This document shows positions 52,772 to 62,639 of a DNA stretch of 64,000 nt, one piece after another. The DNA lies in contig NC_092459.1 of assembly GCF_047495875.1 (NCBI RefSeq), forward strand, positions 94,597,560-94,661,559. The letters run 5' to 3'. Under the pieces are notes generated by a model, which was given only the letters and a program-made list of their open reading frames with translations, was not told the origin of the DNA and did not search any database. Positions within the stretch are counted from its first letter, which is position 1, and each line of letters opens with the position of its first letter. The position numbers and the translations under genes are program-made. This DNA comes from Pithys albifrons albifrons (Eukaryota > Chordata > Aves > Passeriformes > Thamnophilidae).

Positions 52772-52780
52772 TGATGCAAC
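52772..52780 (+). promoter_or_regulatory. ATF3: C/EBP-ATF response element (CARE), TGATGCAAC
   Basis: Matches the TGATGNAAN composite bound by ATF4 with C/EBP partners. It lies about 15-20 bp upstream of the predicted start, the same arrangement as the amino-acid-response element of mammalian ATF3. This is the most direct sign that the gene is an integrated-stress-response target here too. Confidence 0.75.
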
Positions 52781-52789
52781 CGAGGCGAG

Positions 52790-52920
52790 CGGCAGAGGAG
52801 CGGGTAGCAGAGAGCGCTGCTCTCCCGAAGGAGCGGGGACAGCCCCCGGGACGGCAGCGCTGCGGGGTGGGTACGGAGCCCCTTCCCTCCGGCCAGGAAA
52901 GCGGCAGCAGCGGGAGGAAG
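52790..52920 (+). other. ATF3: ATF3 5' non-coding exon (predicted)
   Basis: From the TATA-predicted start to a strong donor, GGGAGGAAG then GTAGGTGG (exon end 52920). It would join the acceptor at 57400-57401, putting only CAAA before the ATG. A second good donor, CCAGAT then GTGAGT (exon end 53220), could give a longer first exon. Start and end are inferred, with no transcript evidence. Confidence 0.6.
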
Positions 52921-55900
52921 GTAGGTGGAAGAGGGAAGGGAACCGCCGAGACTCCCCGTGCCGGTGGGACGACGGGCTGAGATCCATGGGAGGTTGTCCC
53001 GCCGCACAGGGATGCCCGTCGGGTGTCCGGGGGCCGCCTCCGGGAAAAGTTTCGCCGCCCTGGGCGAAGTCGGGAGCGGCGGTGCCACCCCCGGCCGTGA
53101 TCCTTGGGAACGCTCCGGGTCACGCTGAATCCCCGCCGGAGCCCCTCGCTCGCCCGCCGGCGGCGGCTCCGTCCCGGCTCTCACAGCTGGGGGAACCCCC
53201 TGCCCGGGCTGCCGCCAGATGTGAGTGCCGGGAGGAGCCCGCCGAGCACCGGCTCGTTCCGGGCCGGCAGCGCCGCTCGGCACCGCGCGGTGGCGGCCTC
53301 GGCGGAGGGACGGCCCCGGGAGCGGGAGCGGGGCCGTGAGCGGGATCGGCGGGATGCCGGAGCGCGGCGGTGGAGGCAGCCGGCGGCGGCACCGCGGGGA
53401 CCGCGGGGACTGGGACCGGGGAGCTGTAGCGGGACAGCCCAGGCAATGAGAACCCCCGCACTGCCGCGCGTAGGTTTATCTCTGACATTCACCTAAACCG
53501 AGGGGGAACTCCCGGAACGAGCTAGGGACATTCACTTTTCTTTCTGTCCCGGTCTTGACATGAAGTAGATCTGTTGCTAAACTGTTGCCTAACCAAATCA
53601 GGCGTGACACAACAGCAAATTGGTTTCAGAGAACGAGTTTCCTCCTGGAAATCAATTTCTTCTTAATAACAGCATTTCAGAAGCTGGAAGGAAGCAGCAA
53701 ATGGTTTGGGAGTGATGTGAGATGTCAGAAAGCTTAAGGTCAACTAGCGTGCACAGAGGTTGTGAACTGTAATTGCTCTTAATGCTGTTTAAGATTAACC
53801 TCAGTGGTTATCAGGGTTTGTTGCATCAGCACCAGAGGAAAAGGAATTCATATGAAGAAATAAAACCAAGAGTCACAGCTAGCCATCTGCAGTTAAGGAA
53901 AAAAAAGACTGACAGTAGTGACTTTTACTATTAATATTAAACAAGAATGCCCTTCAATAATAGGAATACACAGCTAGGAAGTATGTCTCAGCTTGTAAAT
54001 ATTGGCAGATGTGATACAAAATCTCACTGTAGATGGAAAGAATCATCAGCAAAAGAACAAATAAGAAGCAGGGGGAGAGTGAATGAATAAAGTTATTTGA
54101 ATCTACTTGAATTGGGAGGGTACCATGGATAGAAAAACTGTTCTCTTTGGACAATTCCAAAACTAAGTGTAAAGTAATGAAGGATTAACTCACCCTGGGA
54201 ACAAGCTGTGCCATTGCAATGCAGGTCTGTGAGATGTTCAGCATCTTCAGTGTCAGTAACTTCAGGAGTACTCAAAGCAGGCTGGAGCATATATCCATGT
54301 GCATGGTCTGACAAAGCACAAAGGCAGCATATCAGAAAGATCACAATGTAATAACTCTTTAAGGCTTGGTATTCCTACTGTTTTCCCAGCCCTTACAAAC
54401 CCAGAGAAAATGAGAGTGCTCTTGATGGCTCTTGATGGCTTACAGAGGTACAATTTGTACAAAAATTGGTAAAATAAAGGACAACTTGTTGCATTTTTTA
54501 CAATGGTAAAATCTAATTTTTCTTCTTGTAAAACATTCCTAAAGGCAGATTTGTTCCTCAGAAGCTAGAAACATCTACCTTGTTATGAAAAGGGAATCTA
54601 CTCAGTTTACTGAGGAGCTTTGGCAGAAGGCTGACTATTTCTGTTACTTGTGTCATGGTGATTCATAACAATCCCAGTGGTAGACTGGAAGCCTACCCTA
54701 CCAAGCCCAGCCACAAGAAAAAGCCCCAGGAAAGCAAATCTGTAGCAAACAGCTCTGCAAAAAGGGATTTGGCTCACAGCAGAAATCCTTTCACCAGCCT
54801 CAGCCCCCTGGTGGGCCTCCCCTTCCCTAAAGTCTGAGCAATTAGAGGTGCCTTTCAGGATATTTGGGAGGTCAGTGAGCTGTTCAGGCAGGAGAGCAGC
54901 AAGTTTCTACCATCAAGGACACTTTCTCCTGCTATAGGCACGCTACCACCCCACTTTTTTACACTGGTAACAAACAGATGAGAGAACCTGAAACCATTAT
55001 ATCAGGCTTTTGTTGGTGCTCACCGTACACTTAGCATAACTAGTAGAAGTTCACAATGAACACAACTTCTCAGGCACAAACATTCTTAGTTTCCCCTGGT
55101 GCCACAGCTGACCTCTAATCAAAAGTTCATCTAGACCGTAATATAATTGAATGAACCACCAGAGTTCAAAAGTCATTAGCCCACCTAATTATTTTGCAGG
55201 CTGGAGAAACAGTTTTACTGTTAATTTGAGACTCCTGGTAAGATTGAATTATACAGAATTAACTTTGTTGAATCACCAGCATCCAAGTAGACTGATTCAG
55301 CGAAAATAGCTGAAATTTCTGCTAGCAGTGAGGGTTTCAGTGTCATCCAGAATTAGCCTGTTTAAATTAATTGAATGGTTGAATGTTGGTAAATAATACT
55401 GGGAGGTCTTTACCTGGAAATTATTGGGTCATTTCTGAGTTGCTGGAAAAGGGTAACCGCTAGTCTTTTGAGATGAAAGTATTAAACTGTATCACTACTT
55501 TAAATGTGACTCATGAGCAGGGGGTTTCTGAAGAGAATTACATAAATTTCCTGAGATATTTCTGAATAACAAATTTTTTCAAATAATTTTCTCGTCTTTA
55601 ATAACTATGGGTGAAATCCTGACTCCATTGACGTCTACAGAAAAAGTCCTCTGGATTTCAGTGAAGCCAGGATTTCACCCCCAGACTCTGGGAAATGTGC
55701 AGCTCTTTTGTTGTGACTGGGTGAGGAAGAAGTGAGGAAGACTGCAACAGGACCCAGCATTTTCTGCCAACTGACAATTCACTGTCCTCAGATTTTTATA
55801 TTTACCTCACTTAGCGATGACCAGATTCTATTCTCATTTCCACTAGTGTGGATTTACAGTGTATTTTTAGACATCTCTGAGCAAAATCTATCTTCTTGTC

Positions 55901-57401
55901 AAGACACATGACCTCAAACATTTCTTGCTGTGTTGCAGAAGTAACGTACAGGGAACTGTGCAAGTCTGGGTTGACCATGTGGAAATTTAGCTTACCCATG
56001 GTGCTACCTCAGGGCAACTATTTGCTTACCTGCACTAATTGACTTTTCTATAATTATTATAGTTCTAAACCAGAGTAGAGAACATACACTGTAATTCTCC
56101 ATACAGCTATTACAAAAAACCTAAAACAAAAAAACCCTAAACCAAAACCTACACACCAAAGAAAGCTGAAAAACCAACATAGTACAATCCAATTTAACAC
56201 AAGTCGCTTTATGAACAAGTGAAGTATTACAATCTGTTTTCCTGTGGATTTGCAGCTTTTGTCCCTTGAACTACCCACAAAAGGTGCTCAGGTTTCTTCC
56301 AGACCTCTTATCTCACCTCTGCTGAGTGAGAGATGGATTTTTGACATGCAGAGATGTGCACATCAACCAGCCCACCATGTCTGAATGACTGACTGCTGAG
56401 TTTTCCCTCTTTCTCCCTCAGTGGGGTCACTAGTTTTCACAAAGCATGTAGGGGACTGCTCTCCCTCCAAAATTGGCTGAAAAATTAAGAATTACTAAGA
56501 AGAGAAAAGTAGAGAGCACTGTTGGTTAAGTTCGTTTCTTAGGAAACCTACTAGAAATGAGTTTTCTCCATGGGTTTGCGTTTGCATAATTCCCCTGAAG
56601 TCTCTTCAATCACACTGTTTTATATCAGCAAAAGAACCAGCCATAAATATTTAAGACTTTCAAGCCTCTCATAGAGGGCACATGAGGACAGTTTCGAATT
56701 TTACAAGAGCAAAGGAATGAAACAAACAGCTTCACATTTTTCGTGAGTCAATCCCTCCAACTCAGCCTATGCTTTGGAGCTCTGGAGCATATATAGACCT
56801 TTACCCCTGTGCAAGTTCTTATCATTGACCGTTTTACAGCCAGATCTACAACCGTCTGTAAAACTGAGTGTGATAATTTTGTGACAAATCATGTTGTGAT
56901 TAGCAAACTTCAGCTTGTAGTAGAACTCATGTAGCCGAGATCAAGGTATGCTCTATCTATTTGAAGCTGGAATTTGTGGTGCTATAGCTCTGGCAATGAA
57001 GATACTCTTACTCTCCTTCTGTACTTTAAATAATAATACTGCTTATTTGCTTTCTGATTTTTGTTCTTGTTTTCTCTCTCTTCCTATTCACTCAATTATC
57101 ATTTGCCACGCATTGCCAGTTTGCAACTTAACAGTATACATACTTAAATATTTTTTTTAATAATAAGTTTCAGAAAGACCTAGAAATCATATCACGTGTT
57201 GGTACTAAATACTAACTTTGAGTTAACATGAAGTTGAAGTTTTCACTAGTGACCAAATTCTTAACTGCTTGTCTCTAGTGAGATGGGGAATAGGGATGGA
57301 AGCAATGTAAGAACCACAGTATGAAACATACCTCTAAGAGATATTATTTGCCTTTCTAAAGTTGTTGAAGACTATTATTATTGTCTCTTTTTATCTTTCA
57401 G
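52921..57401 (+). other. ATF3: ATF3 intron 1
   Basis: About 4.5 kb, GC-rich at the 5' end then AT-rich. It contains the palindromic MITE relic at 55609-55680. It ends in a strong pyrimidine tract, TTGTCTCTTTTTATCTTTCAG. No other exon is supported. Confidence 0.65.
55609..55680. mobile_element. 72-bp palindromic MITE relic with 13-bp perfect TIRs
   Basis: GGGTGAAATCCTG at 55609-55621 is the exact reverse complement of CAGGATTTCACCC at 55668-55680, and complementarity continues imperfectly inward (CTCCATTGACGTC against TTTCAGTGAAG). The ends resemble an ancient non-autonomous DNA element common in sauropsids. No target duplication remains visible. Confidence 0.7.
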
Positions 57402-57405
57402 CAAA

Positions 57406-57645
57406 ATGATGGTCCAACACTCAGGCCAGGTATCTGCATTAGAAGTCAGCGCCTCCGCAATTGTTCCCACTTTGTCCCCTGCAGGGTCACTGGGGTTTGA
57501 TGATTTCACAAATTTAACCCCACTGGTGAAAGAGGAACTGAGGTTTGCTATTCAGAATAAGCGGCAGTTCCACAGGATGTCTTCTACACTGGACACGGTG
57601 ACAGTTTCTGAAAGGCCAGTTGAAACAGCAATGATGAAAACAGAG
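57406..57645 (+). CDS. ATF3: ATF3 coding exon 1 (residues 1-80)
   Basis: The exon begins at 57402 after TTATCTTTCAG and codes from 57406. It encodes the N-terminal activation/repression segment, including [12 protein letters not shown] (residues 41-52), which is invariant in vertebrates, and the VSASAIVP motif. The exon ends at KTE (residue 80), followed by the donor GTATGG, the same boundary as in human. Reading through the donor would add only VWLFK and a stop. Confidence 0.96.
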
Positions 57646-59929
57646 GTATGGCTCTTTAAATAGAATTCCAGTGTGAATGATTAATTCTCTAATAAAGTTT
57701 CACCACAAGACCAGGAATTATATCAGCTATATATAACCCGCTCTACCATACTTGATTCTTTCAAGTGTGGTTTTTTCTTAAGTGCTTTGGGGAAAACCTC
57801 TGGTATTTCACATAACTGGATATTTTATTTTTGATTATCATCTAAGGACAATGTTTTACAGTGATTAGAAGAAGTGCTAATCTGGTTTCCCTGCCTATTT
57901 GTAGCTGAATTTGAAATAAATCACTGCTGAAGTTCTGTTTCACTGAGGACAGTCCAGCAGGGCCCACGGGGACTGGACTAAGACAGACACAGCCATGTTA
58001 TGTCCACACTAGCTTTTTACTTTAAGATAGTACTTTCAGTGAAAAACATTTGTCTTTAAAAGTGGAGAAATAGCTTAAGTTAGGGAAACAGCTACACCTT
58101 GGTCTGAGCCTCCACAAGAAATAAAACAAAGCTTGAAGAACCGTATTAATATCCCCTTTTTGGTGCTGCCTTTACTTCACTCACTCTGACTGCCTCATTC
58201 ATGACTCATCTGCTCTGCTCCCCATGCTCTTTGCTCCTTTTCCTCCCCTGGAGGTGTGAGAGTTTGTCTAGGGAGACATTCAGCAAGTTTTTTGAGTACC
58301 ATTGATTTAAAATGAGCCATCACATGGATTACATACATGCAAACTCCAATCAGGTTTTTATTGACAATTCTAATGAAGTTACTACCCTTACACTGTATGG
58401 TAAATAAGGTCAGAACCACATTTTTGTTTAACTCCTAATGTGACCACTGACAACACTATCCATGTTGATTTAAAAAATGCAGAAGTTATAAAAATACAGG
58501 TCTTACATTTATGATATCTTATGGATTGTGTGTATCTGTTTTCGTGGGACAGTTTTCTCCTGAAGAGGATGAAAGAAAAAAGCGAAGAAGGGAAAGGAAC
58601 AAAATCGCCGCGGCAAAGTGCCGAAACAAAAAGAAAGAAAAAACAGAATGTTTGCAAAAAGTAAGTGACTGGCTAGAATTGTTCTTAATCTGTTGTTGTG
58701 CCAGGATCCAAACAGATAGCACGAGGTACTGTCATAGTAGGAAATGCAGAAAGATGTGACCCAAAACTCTTAACACACTTCAAAATAACCCTGAGATTAG
58801 CTCAGTTGGTTAAAACTTGGTTGTAGTAACGCCAAGGTCATGGATTCAATCCCCTGGATGGGCCATTGACTTAACAGTTGGACTCAATGATCCTTGTGGG
58901 TCCCTTCCAACTCAGAATAGTCCGTGATTCTGTGAAAATGTTAGTTATAAAAAATGAACCTGCTATATATTAAAACTAAACCTGGTTCAAACTGTAATAA
59001 AGTGAAAGCATGGTAGGAGTGAAAAGAGAATACAATTTCAGTGACTGATCTTGTCTGTGGGGATAATATTAATTTGAATGTGTATACCAAACAGAAGTAA
59101 AAACTAATTTCATAAAATATTCCCTATGGGGAGCCTGCAAACACCAATGAGTATTTTCAGACTTCATGAAATGAGTGGTGTGGTAGCTGACCCCCGAGTT
59201 CTCTGTCCTAGAACCCCAGTCTTGATATACATCTTTCTTACAGCAGCATCAAGTCTGTATCTGGGTATACAGGCCTCTATATTCCTATATCTAGGGGCAA
59301 GGGGAAAAAGCTGTGTTCTTACTTTGTTAGCTTAATATGGGTTCATGCATATGTGAAATGATGTTCCAGGGAGTTAAGAAGCAGCGGGGATAGTTTTGGG
59401 TCAGTTTGTGACCCAAATAAGCTCAGAATAATTTTGCAGGACATAGCAATAATGCTTTGGGTATCTGTCACTGTAAGCAAACAGAAGTCTGAATTTGGCT
59501 TTTCAACTTCCATTACACTTCTCTAAAGGCCAAAGAAGGTAACTGTATATTTTAGACTGTTACCAACTGGGGAATGTATAGTTTCATCTTTAGAGCACAC
59601 TAAGAACATAGAATTTCTTTCTCTGCTAGCCATGTGTTTTCCTACCAACAAAAGACCACAACTATGAGATAAATATTGTGACTAACTATTTGAACTACTC
59701 ACTGTAATAGTTGTCTGTCCTTTGTGACTAGGAATCAGAAAAGCTGGAAACTATCAATGCAGAATTAAAAGCCCAGATTGAAGAGCTAAAGAATGAGAAG
59801 CAGCATTTGATATACATGCTGAATCTTCACAGGCCTACTTGTATAGTTCGTGCTCAAAATGGAAGGACACCTGAAGATGAAAGGAACCTTTTTATTCAAC
59901 AGATCAAAGAAGGCACATTACAAGGTTAA
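57406..59929 (+). CDS. ATF3: ATF3, cyclic AMP-dependent transcription factor ATF-3 (complete, 3 coding exons)
   Basis: Joined from 57406-57645, 58553-58660 and 59732-59929; all junctions are GT/AG and phase 0. The product has 181 residues, the same as human ATF3. ATF3 is a nuclear stress-induced bZIP factor that binds CRE/AP-1 sites as a homodimer (usually repressive) or with JUN-family partners. Residues 1-80 are the regulatory N-terminus; about 84-149 form the bZIP. The basic region has the N-x-x-A-A-x-x-C-R signature (N96, A99, A100, C103, R104), and zipper leucines at 114, 121, 128, 135 and 142 are perfectly heptad-spaced. The tail 150-181 is near identical to mammals. The start is the first of two tandem ATGs, with A at -3. 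No frameshift or stop is seen. Confidence 0.97.
57646..58552 (+). other. ATF3: ATF3 intron 2
   Basis: 907 bp, GTATGG to GTGGGACAG. Its 3' pyrimidine tract is weak (TGTATCTGTTTTCGTGGGACAG). No embedded repeat was recognised. Confidence 0.9.
58553..58660 (+). CDS. ATF3: ATF3 coding exon 2 (residues 81-116, basic region)
   Basis: 36 codons encoding the DNA-contacting basic region: a KKRRRERNK basic stretch followed by [19 protein letters not shown], the latter identical to mammals. The first codons read FSPEEDE where mammals have VAPEEDE, a small lineage difference next to the acceptor. The donor is AAAAA then GTAAGT. Failure to splice here would append about 32 novel residues and a stop, giving a zipper-less product. 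Mammals make zipper-less ATF3 isoforms by alternative exon use at this position. Confidence 0.97.
58661..59731 (+). other. ATF3: ATF3 intron 3
   Basis: 1071 bp, GTAAGT to TTTGTGACTAG. It carries the SINE insertion at 58789-58935 in sense orientation. Confidence 0.9.
58789..58935 (+). mobile_element. tRNA-Ile-derived SINE with CR1 tail (TguSINE1-like)
   Basis: The 5' part (58789-58866) matches tRNA-Ile: A box TTAGCTCAGTTGGTTA, anticodon-arm remnant AGTAACGCCAAGG and B box GGATTCAATCCCC, ending in GGGCCA. The 3' part (58867-58935) is a CR1-type tail (TTGGACTCAATGATCC, CCTTCCAACTC, GTGATTCTGTG), so mobilisation was by CR1 machinery. This bipartite structure is that of TguSINE1 from zebra finch and relatives. 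It is not a functional tRNA gene: the acceptor stem and anticodon arm are degraded. Confidence 0.85.
59732..59929 (+). CDS. ATF3: ATF3 coding exon 3 (residues 117-181, zipper and C-terminus)
   Basis: 65 codons plus TAA (59927-59929). It encodes the leucine zipper after L114 (L121, L128, L135, L142), then the [19 protein letters not shown] segment and the C-terminal [14 protein letters not shown]. The last residue is G where mammals have S. The 3' UTR follows directly. Confidence 0.97.
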   Translation, partial: ESEKLETINAELKAQIEELKNEKQHLIYMLNLHRPTCIVRAQNGRTPEDERNLFIQQIKEGTLQG

Positions 59930-60656
59930 GTGGTATGGTAAACATGGAAATATTTATAGTGTTTTTAACAACTACCAGAATCCATGGAGAATCTGACATA
60001 ATGTGTAGGATTCTATTAGTCAAGAGCCTTTAGGAAGGGCAGATTGCTTTCTTAAGTGGAAAGAATAATTTTGGCTTGACAGCGATTCTTCCCCTTGGAA
60101 GACCTGGTCTCAATCAAATTGAAGAGTCTTCTGCCTCAAATATAGGTTTTGCACCTGTCATACTTGCTGTTCCTAGGAGCTACAGACAACAGCTTCTGAA
60201 GTTTTAGGTCTCTGCTAGTATACAGTATCTGCACTCACGATGTTTGTGCTAGAACACTATGACTTCCAAAGATGCACATGGTACAGACAGCTGTGCTGGA
60301 TGGACACTACTTTTCCTTGTTGCTGGTAGGGAAAGAAGACTGAGTATTTTTGAAGTTCCCAGGAGGATGTTTTTTTGCAGAATGTACTGATGCATAATGT
60401 TGCATTCTAAACTAACACACACACAAAACTCCTTTAGTTCTGACTAAGCTTTGTCATTTTTTTTTCACAACACTCACATGGGTTTTTTCTATGACTCATC
60501 TCAGCGATTGAATTTGAAGAGCCTAGCAGGTGTGACAAAGAAATGTTTCTTGCAAAACATCTGTGTGGCCTAGCTTGTCTTTTGTGTGTTATCACCCCAC
60601 CTACTATCCTTTGGGGACTACAGTTTTTCCTTGGATTGCTGAAGAGCAGCTTGTAA

Positions 60657-60703
60657 CACCACTTAGTGACACTGGAAAGTCACCACTTAGTGACACTGGA
60701 AAG
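60657..60703 (+). repeat. tandem duplication of 23 bp in the 3' UTR
   Basis: CACCACTTAGTGACACTGGA plus AAG occurs at 60657-60679 and again identically at 60681-60703, separated by one T. Identity of the copies suggests a recent duplication. Confidence 0.95.
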
Positions 60704-61271
60704 AGGAAACTAACCGTGGAGGGGTAGATAGAGATTTTGCTCAAGTAAAGAACTGCAGGACTGAATCCCAGGCTCTGAACCTTAAAAAGGGATTTTTTTT
60801 AATTCATCTAGGATCTAATCCTACAAGCCTTAATTCATGCTATTAACCTGCACTCACAGAAGAGGTTCCATGGATTTCGGTGGGTCTGCTTATGCAGATA
60901 GCTCTTACAGGCATAAGAGCTTGACAAAGTTTTTCCATCCTGGTCAGGATTACTTCCTTTTGCCAGGTGACTGCAGCTACTTTTGTTTTATATTTGAGTG
61001 GCAACTACAGTCAGTCAAAAATATTACTTAGAATCTAAAGGAGGCAAGAGTTTTGATGTAGTGAATGATTGTTTTTATTTTTTATTAAATACTAACTTTG
61101 GATGTTTTTGAACTGGTAGAAGAACTGCTGGTCAAAACAGTTGGAGCTATGAGTGTTTAAATTCTGATGTTTCTGTGAAATTCTCAGATTGTTTATTTCT
61201 ATAAAATATATCCTTAAAACTTTTTGTAAAAGAAAGTATCATTATTTATCACTAATATCATGAGTAGAGTT

Positions 61272-61277
61272 AATAAA
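61272..61277 (+). promoter_or_regulatory. ATF3: poly(A) signal AATAAA (candidate, proximal)
   Basis: In TTAATAAATACTGCG. No clear GT-rich downstream element, so it is a weaker candidate. Confidence 0.35.
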
Positions 61278-61882
61278 TACTGCGAGCAAGAGAAAACTGA
61301 AAACACAAGTGTTGAGCTGTCTTTTTACTTTTATCTCTTGGTGTTTAATATTATATATTTCTAAACTTCACCAGTTGTATTTGAGACACAACTATTGAAA
61401 GCACTTATCCTTCATCTTTTTTGAAGATGAGGTACTGAGTATCCTGAATTATTTGGTGCAGATATCATACCTTCCAAAATTCTGTATATCCATCAGTGGT
61501 GTCTAACCATTTAATGTCACAATTTAAGCAAGGCAGAATACAAATGGAGCTTACTGTACATAATATTTTACACCAGTTATGCAGTGTTGAAATTGTGTGT
61601 TTGTTTTTAAGGCTAAACTTAAAGATACCTCAGCCATGAGCTTCTTACCCTGCAAGTCCTGCATGAGCCTATCACATATTGTACCTGATCCTTATATGAT
61701 CGTTGTATTCTGCAACAGAACTTCTTAGTACCTTTTCCTAAGATCTGGATATATTGTAATGTCCTATATCACATTTTAAAGATATGTACTTCATGTATCT
61801 GATAAGTGAATGTATTACAAAGATGAATACTAGGTCCAACTCTGTCCTAAGAATCTATTCTCTTTCTGTGTATTGGAAGGAG

Positions 61883-61915
61883 GTTCCATTGGCTTCAGTG
61901 AGAGTTTTATTCACA
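61883..61915. mobile_element. fragment of ancient palindromic repeat in the 3' UTR
   Basis: TTCCATTGGCTTCAGTGAGA then GTTTTATTCAC resembles one arm of the family at 47586-47662. Short and uncertain. Confidence 0.35.
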
Positions 61916-62029
61916 TCCTGTAGGCAGAGTTTGGAGCCTGTGTGGCAGCTTCTCTGGCCTAAAGGGCAAGTTCTATGTGTAATTGGGCCAGCTATTTATC
62001 ATACAACAGCTATACATGAAGTGTGTTAC

Positions 62030-62035
62030 AATAAA
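62030..62035 (+). promoter_or_regulatory. ATF3: poly(A) signal AATAAA (candidate, main)
   Basis: GTTACAATAAACTTGTC, followed by TGTTCATTGTTAATTG as a possible downstream element. Confidence 0.5.
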
Positions 62036-62395
62036 CTTGTCAAAAAATGTTCATTGTTAATTGACTTCTGTAATTTGGAAATAGACAACCAGTGATCATC
62101 CTGGTATTGTATACCTTGGCTTTGCCTTTTGTGCATCAAATACCAGCAGGTAAAACTGCCTCATAATTGGGTACGAAGTGTTACCACAGAGAGTAGAATA
62201 TAGTGACAAATCCACGTGTCTCCTTTAGGGAATTTGTATGGTTGCTTTTAACCATATCACTGGTGACGCAGGCGTCATGCTTTTGTTGCTTGATCTTATT
62301 TACTCAGCCTGTTAATATGGTACCACTACTATTGTCAGAAGATAATCTATTTTTATTTCTTTATACGTGCAGTCATAGCTGCTTTGTACTGCTTG

Positions 62396-62424
62396 TGTCT
62401 GTGTGTGTGTGTGTGCGCGTGCGT
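62396..62424. repeat. (GT)n(GC) microsatellite
   Basis: GT units running into GCGCGTGCGTG. Confidence 0.85.
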
Positions 62425-62615
62425 GCTCCTGCATGCTGGTCTGGAAATGATGGTACTTGAGGCCACTTGACTGTGCCCAGGAAAAGAGTGTTTAAAGAGC
62501 TAGACAGAAATGGTAATGTTGCATGAGTTTTCTTACAGTGTACTTTATTTGGGAGAACCCTTAAAATGCATTAAAAGCAGTTTGTTTTCTATTCTCAAGT
62601 TTGTTTTGATACTTT

Positions 62616-62621
62616 AATAAA
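62616..62621 (+). promoter_or_regulatory. ATF3: poly(A) signal AATAAA (candidate, distal)
   Basis: In TACTTTAATAAAAAAAATTA, possibly the end of a longer ATF3 3' UTR. Confidence 0.4.
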
Positions 62622-62639
62622 AAAAATTAATATATATTT

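Larger units (their letters stand above)
52435..53520. promoter_or_regulatory. ATF3: CpG island of the ATF3 proximal promoter
   Basis: GC- and CpG-dense block spanning promoter, first exon and start of intron 1, ending about 3.9 kb before the first coding exon. Several long frames on both strands across it are GC artefacts with arginine/proline/alanine-rich products. Confidence 0.88.
59930..62055 (+). other. ATF3: ATF3 3' UTR (predicted)
   Basis: AT-rich, with scattered ATTTA-type motifs (around 61238 and 61991), in keeping with the known instability of ATF3 mRNA. Poly(A) signals are present at 61272, 62030 and 62616, so the UTR could be about 1.4, 2.1 or 2.7 kb. I chose 62030 because it is followed by a T/G-rich stretch. 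The frame at 61784-62095 is inside this UTR and is not a gene. Confidence 0.6.

Noticed and set aside
52427..53496. Long frames on both strands across the proximal CpG island
   Set aside because: Stop-poor GC-rich DNA. The products are arginine/proline/alanine-rich and overlap each other in several frames across promoter and non-coding exon.
58789..58866. Possible tRNA-Ile gene
   Set aside because: A and B boxes are present, but the acceptor stem and anticodon arm are degraded and a CR1 tail follows, so it is a SINE.
61784..62095. 103-codon + strand frame after ATF3
   Set aside because: It lies within the predicted ATF3 3' UTR, contains the poly(A) signal and an old repeat fragment, and has no recognisable domain.
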